DNA of 49,945 bases from Chloroflexota bacterium (lineage in GTDB: Bacteria > Chloroflexota > Limnocylindria > Limnocylindrales > CSP1-4). The notes beneath the pieces are model-generated. The model saw nothing but the letters and a program-made list of their open reading frames with translations. It did no database searches and was not told where the DNA came from. The translations under genes were made by a program, and so were the position numbers. The stretch covers positions 3,187 to 53,131 of the forward strand of contig PMIP01000080.1 of the NCBI GenBank assembly GCA_003158295.1. The letters are read 5' to 3'. This document shows, piece by piece, positions 49,531 to 49,945 of the stretch (position 1 is the first letter of the stretch; the number at the start of each line of letters is the position of its first letter).

Positions 49531-49944
49531 TTACTCCTTCCGACCGCGGAGCGCCGCCGCGGCCTCTTCCGACGTGATCTCATGTCGGGCCAGCCGCTCG
49601 AGCACCTCACGGCGCAGTTCGGCCGTCTCGCCCGAGCGAGTGGTCTCGTCCTCGCCTTCGTCGCCGATCGGGGCCCCGTCCGCCAGCCCAAGCGCCCTTA
49701 CCAGAGCGTCGATCCGAGCTCGAACGGTTGGGTACGACACCTTGAGCTCGCGCTCGAGTTCCTTGGCGTTGCCCCTGGCGCGCAGGAAGCTCTCGAGCAG
49801 CCCGAGTTGCTCGCGGTTCAGGCGCCCGAACCGACCGACGTTGAAGTCGCCCTCGATCGCCGTGCCACAGCCGCGGCACACGAGCCGAGTTATCGACAAT
49901 TCGCTCGAACAGACCGGACAGGTTGAGATGACGTCGCGTGCCAT
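49531..49944 (-). CDS. DUF2089 family protein with zinc-ribbon start
   Basis: The 137-aa protein starts with a zinc ribbon (CPVCSSELSITRLVCRGCGT), then DFNVGRFGRLNREQLGLLESFLRARGNAKELERELKVSYPTVRARIDALVRALG, an HTH-like DUF2089 domain, and a C-terminal helix LRREVLERLARHEITSEEAAAALRG. It is a likely DNA-binding regulator of the two genes that follow, the first of which starts four bases after its stop. The start codon lies one base from the window edge, so any upstream promoter is not visible. Confidence 0.88.
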   Translation of the reverse strand: MARDVISTCPVCSSELSITRLVCRGCGTAIEGDFNVGRFGRLNREQLGLLESFLRARGNAKELERELKVSYPTVRARIDALVRALGLADGAPIGDEGEDETTRSGETAELRREVLERLARHEITSEEAAAALRGRKE

Positions 49945-49945
49945 G

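Overview
This is a high-GC, gene-dense bacterial chromosome segment with mostly short or overlapping gene junctions. It contains no phage, transposase or CRISPR sequence. The best fit is an uncultured, probably monoderm-like Chloroflexota lineage (Limnocylindria/Ellin6529-like). Supporting signs are the MurF variant motifs, Pro/Thr-rich linkers in envelope proteins, a MenA/UbiA pathway, a methylmalonyl-CoA pathway and PPK2. The assignment is an inference from protein character only; an actinobacterial relative is the main alternative.

Region 1 (1-18.7 kb, minus strand) is a complete-looking dcw (division and cell wall) operon read from right to left: mraZ, rsmH, a small basic ORF, an FtsL-like protein, ftsI, murF, mraY, murD, ftsW, murG, murB, ddl, ftsQ, ftsA, yjbQ, ftsZ, yggS, yggU. 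murE and murC are missing from their usual slots. A textbook promoter (TTGACG-N16-TATGAT) is followed at once by three GTGGN boxes on a 10-bp period, which is the layout of an MraZ operator. A partial tRNA sits at the left edge.

Region 2 (18.8-24.5 kb) is mixed. It holds a small muconolactone-isomerase-like protein, a hemerythrin-fold protein that has lost most iron ligands, a membrane LysM protein and a divergent small protein that seem to share a four-cysteine module, the RNase P RNA gene (rnpB), a GNAT acetyltransferase, a PPK2 kinase, a band-7 protein and an unexplained tRNA-like structured element.

Region 3 (24.5-34.9 kb) is central metabolism. sdhCDAB-rnhA and icd lie on the minus strand and sucCD is divergent from icd. 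Methylmalonyl-CoA epimerase and the mutase catalytic subunit follow, separated by a 470-bp intergenic stretch of phased GCAGCT-type repeats. Together these genes cover isocitrate to fumarate plus entry of propionyl-CoA carbon at succinyl-CoA.

Region 4 (34.9-37.3 kb) is parAB, preceded by palindromes and two inverted DnaA-box 9-mers, which suggests the origin-proximal part of the chromosome.

Region 5 (37.3-45.3 kb) holds a UbiA-family prenyltransferase with no canonical start codon, a PlsC acyltransferase, a minimal-nucleotidyltransferase/HEPN pair in which the nucleotidyltransferase is fused to a winged helix and has altered catalytic residues, 3-methyladenine glycosylase I, ApbE, and a MenA enzyme fused to an apparent split-barrel domain. 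Several isolated genes here have a -10-like hexamer exactly six bases before ATG, which points to leaderless transcripts.

Region 6 (45.4 kb to the end) holds a DUF6062-like cysteine protein, an ABC-2 exporter pair, and a DUF2089/DUF4097/small-protein trio typical of envelope-stress-type loci.
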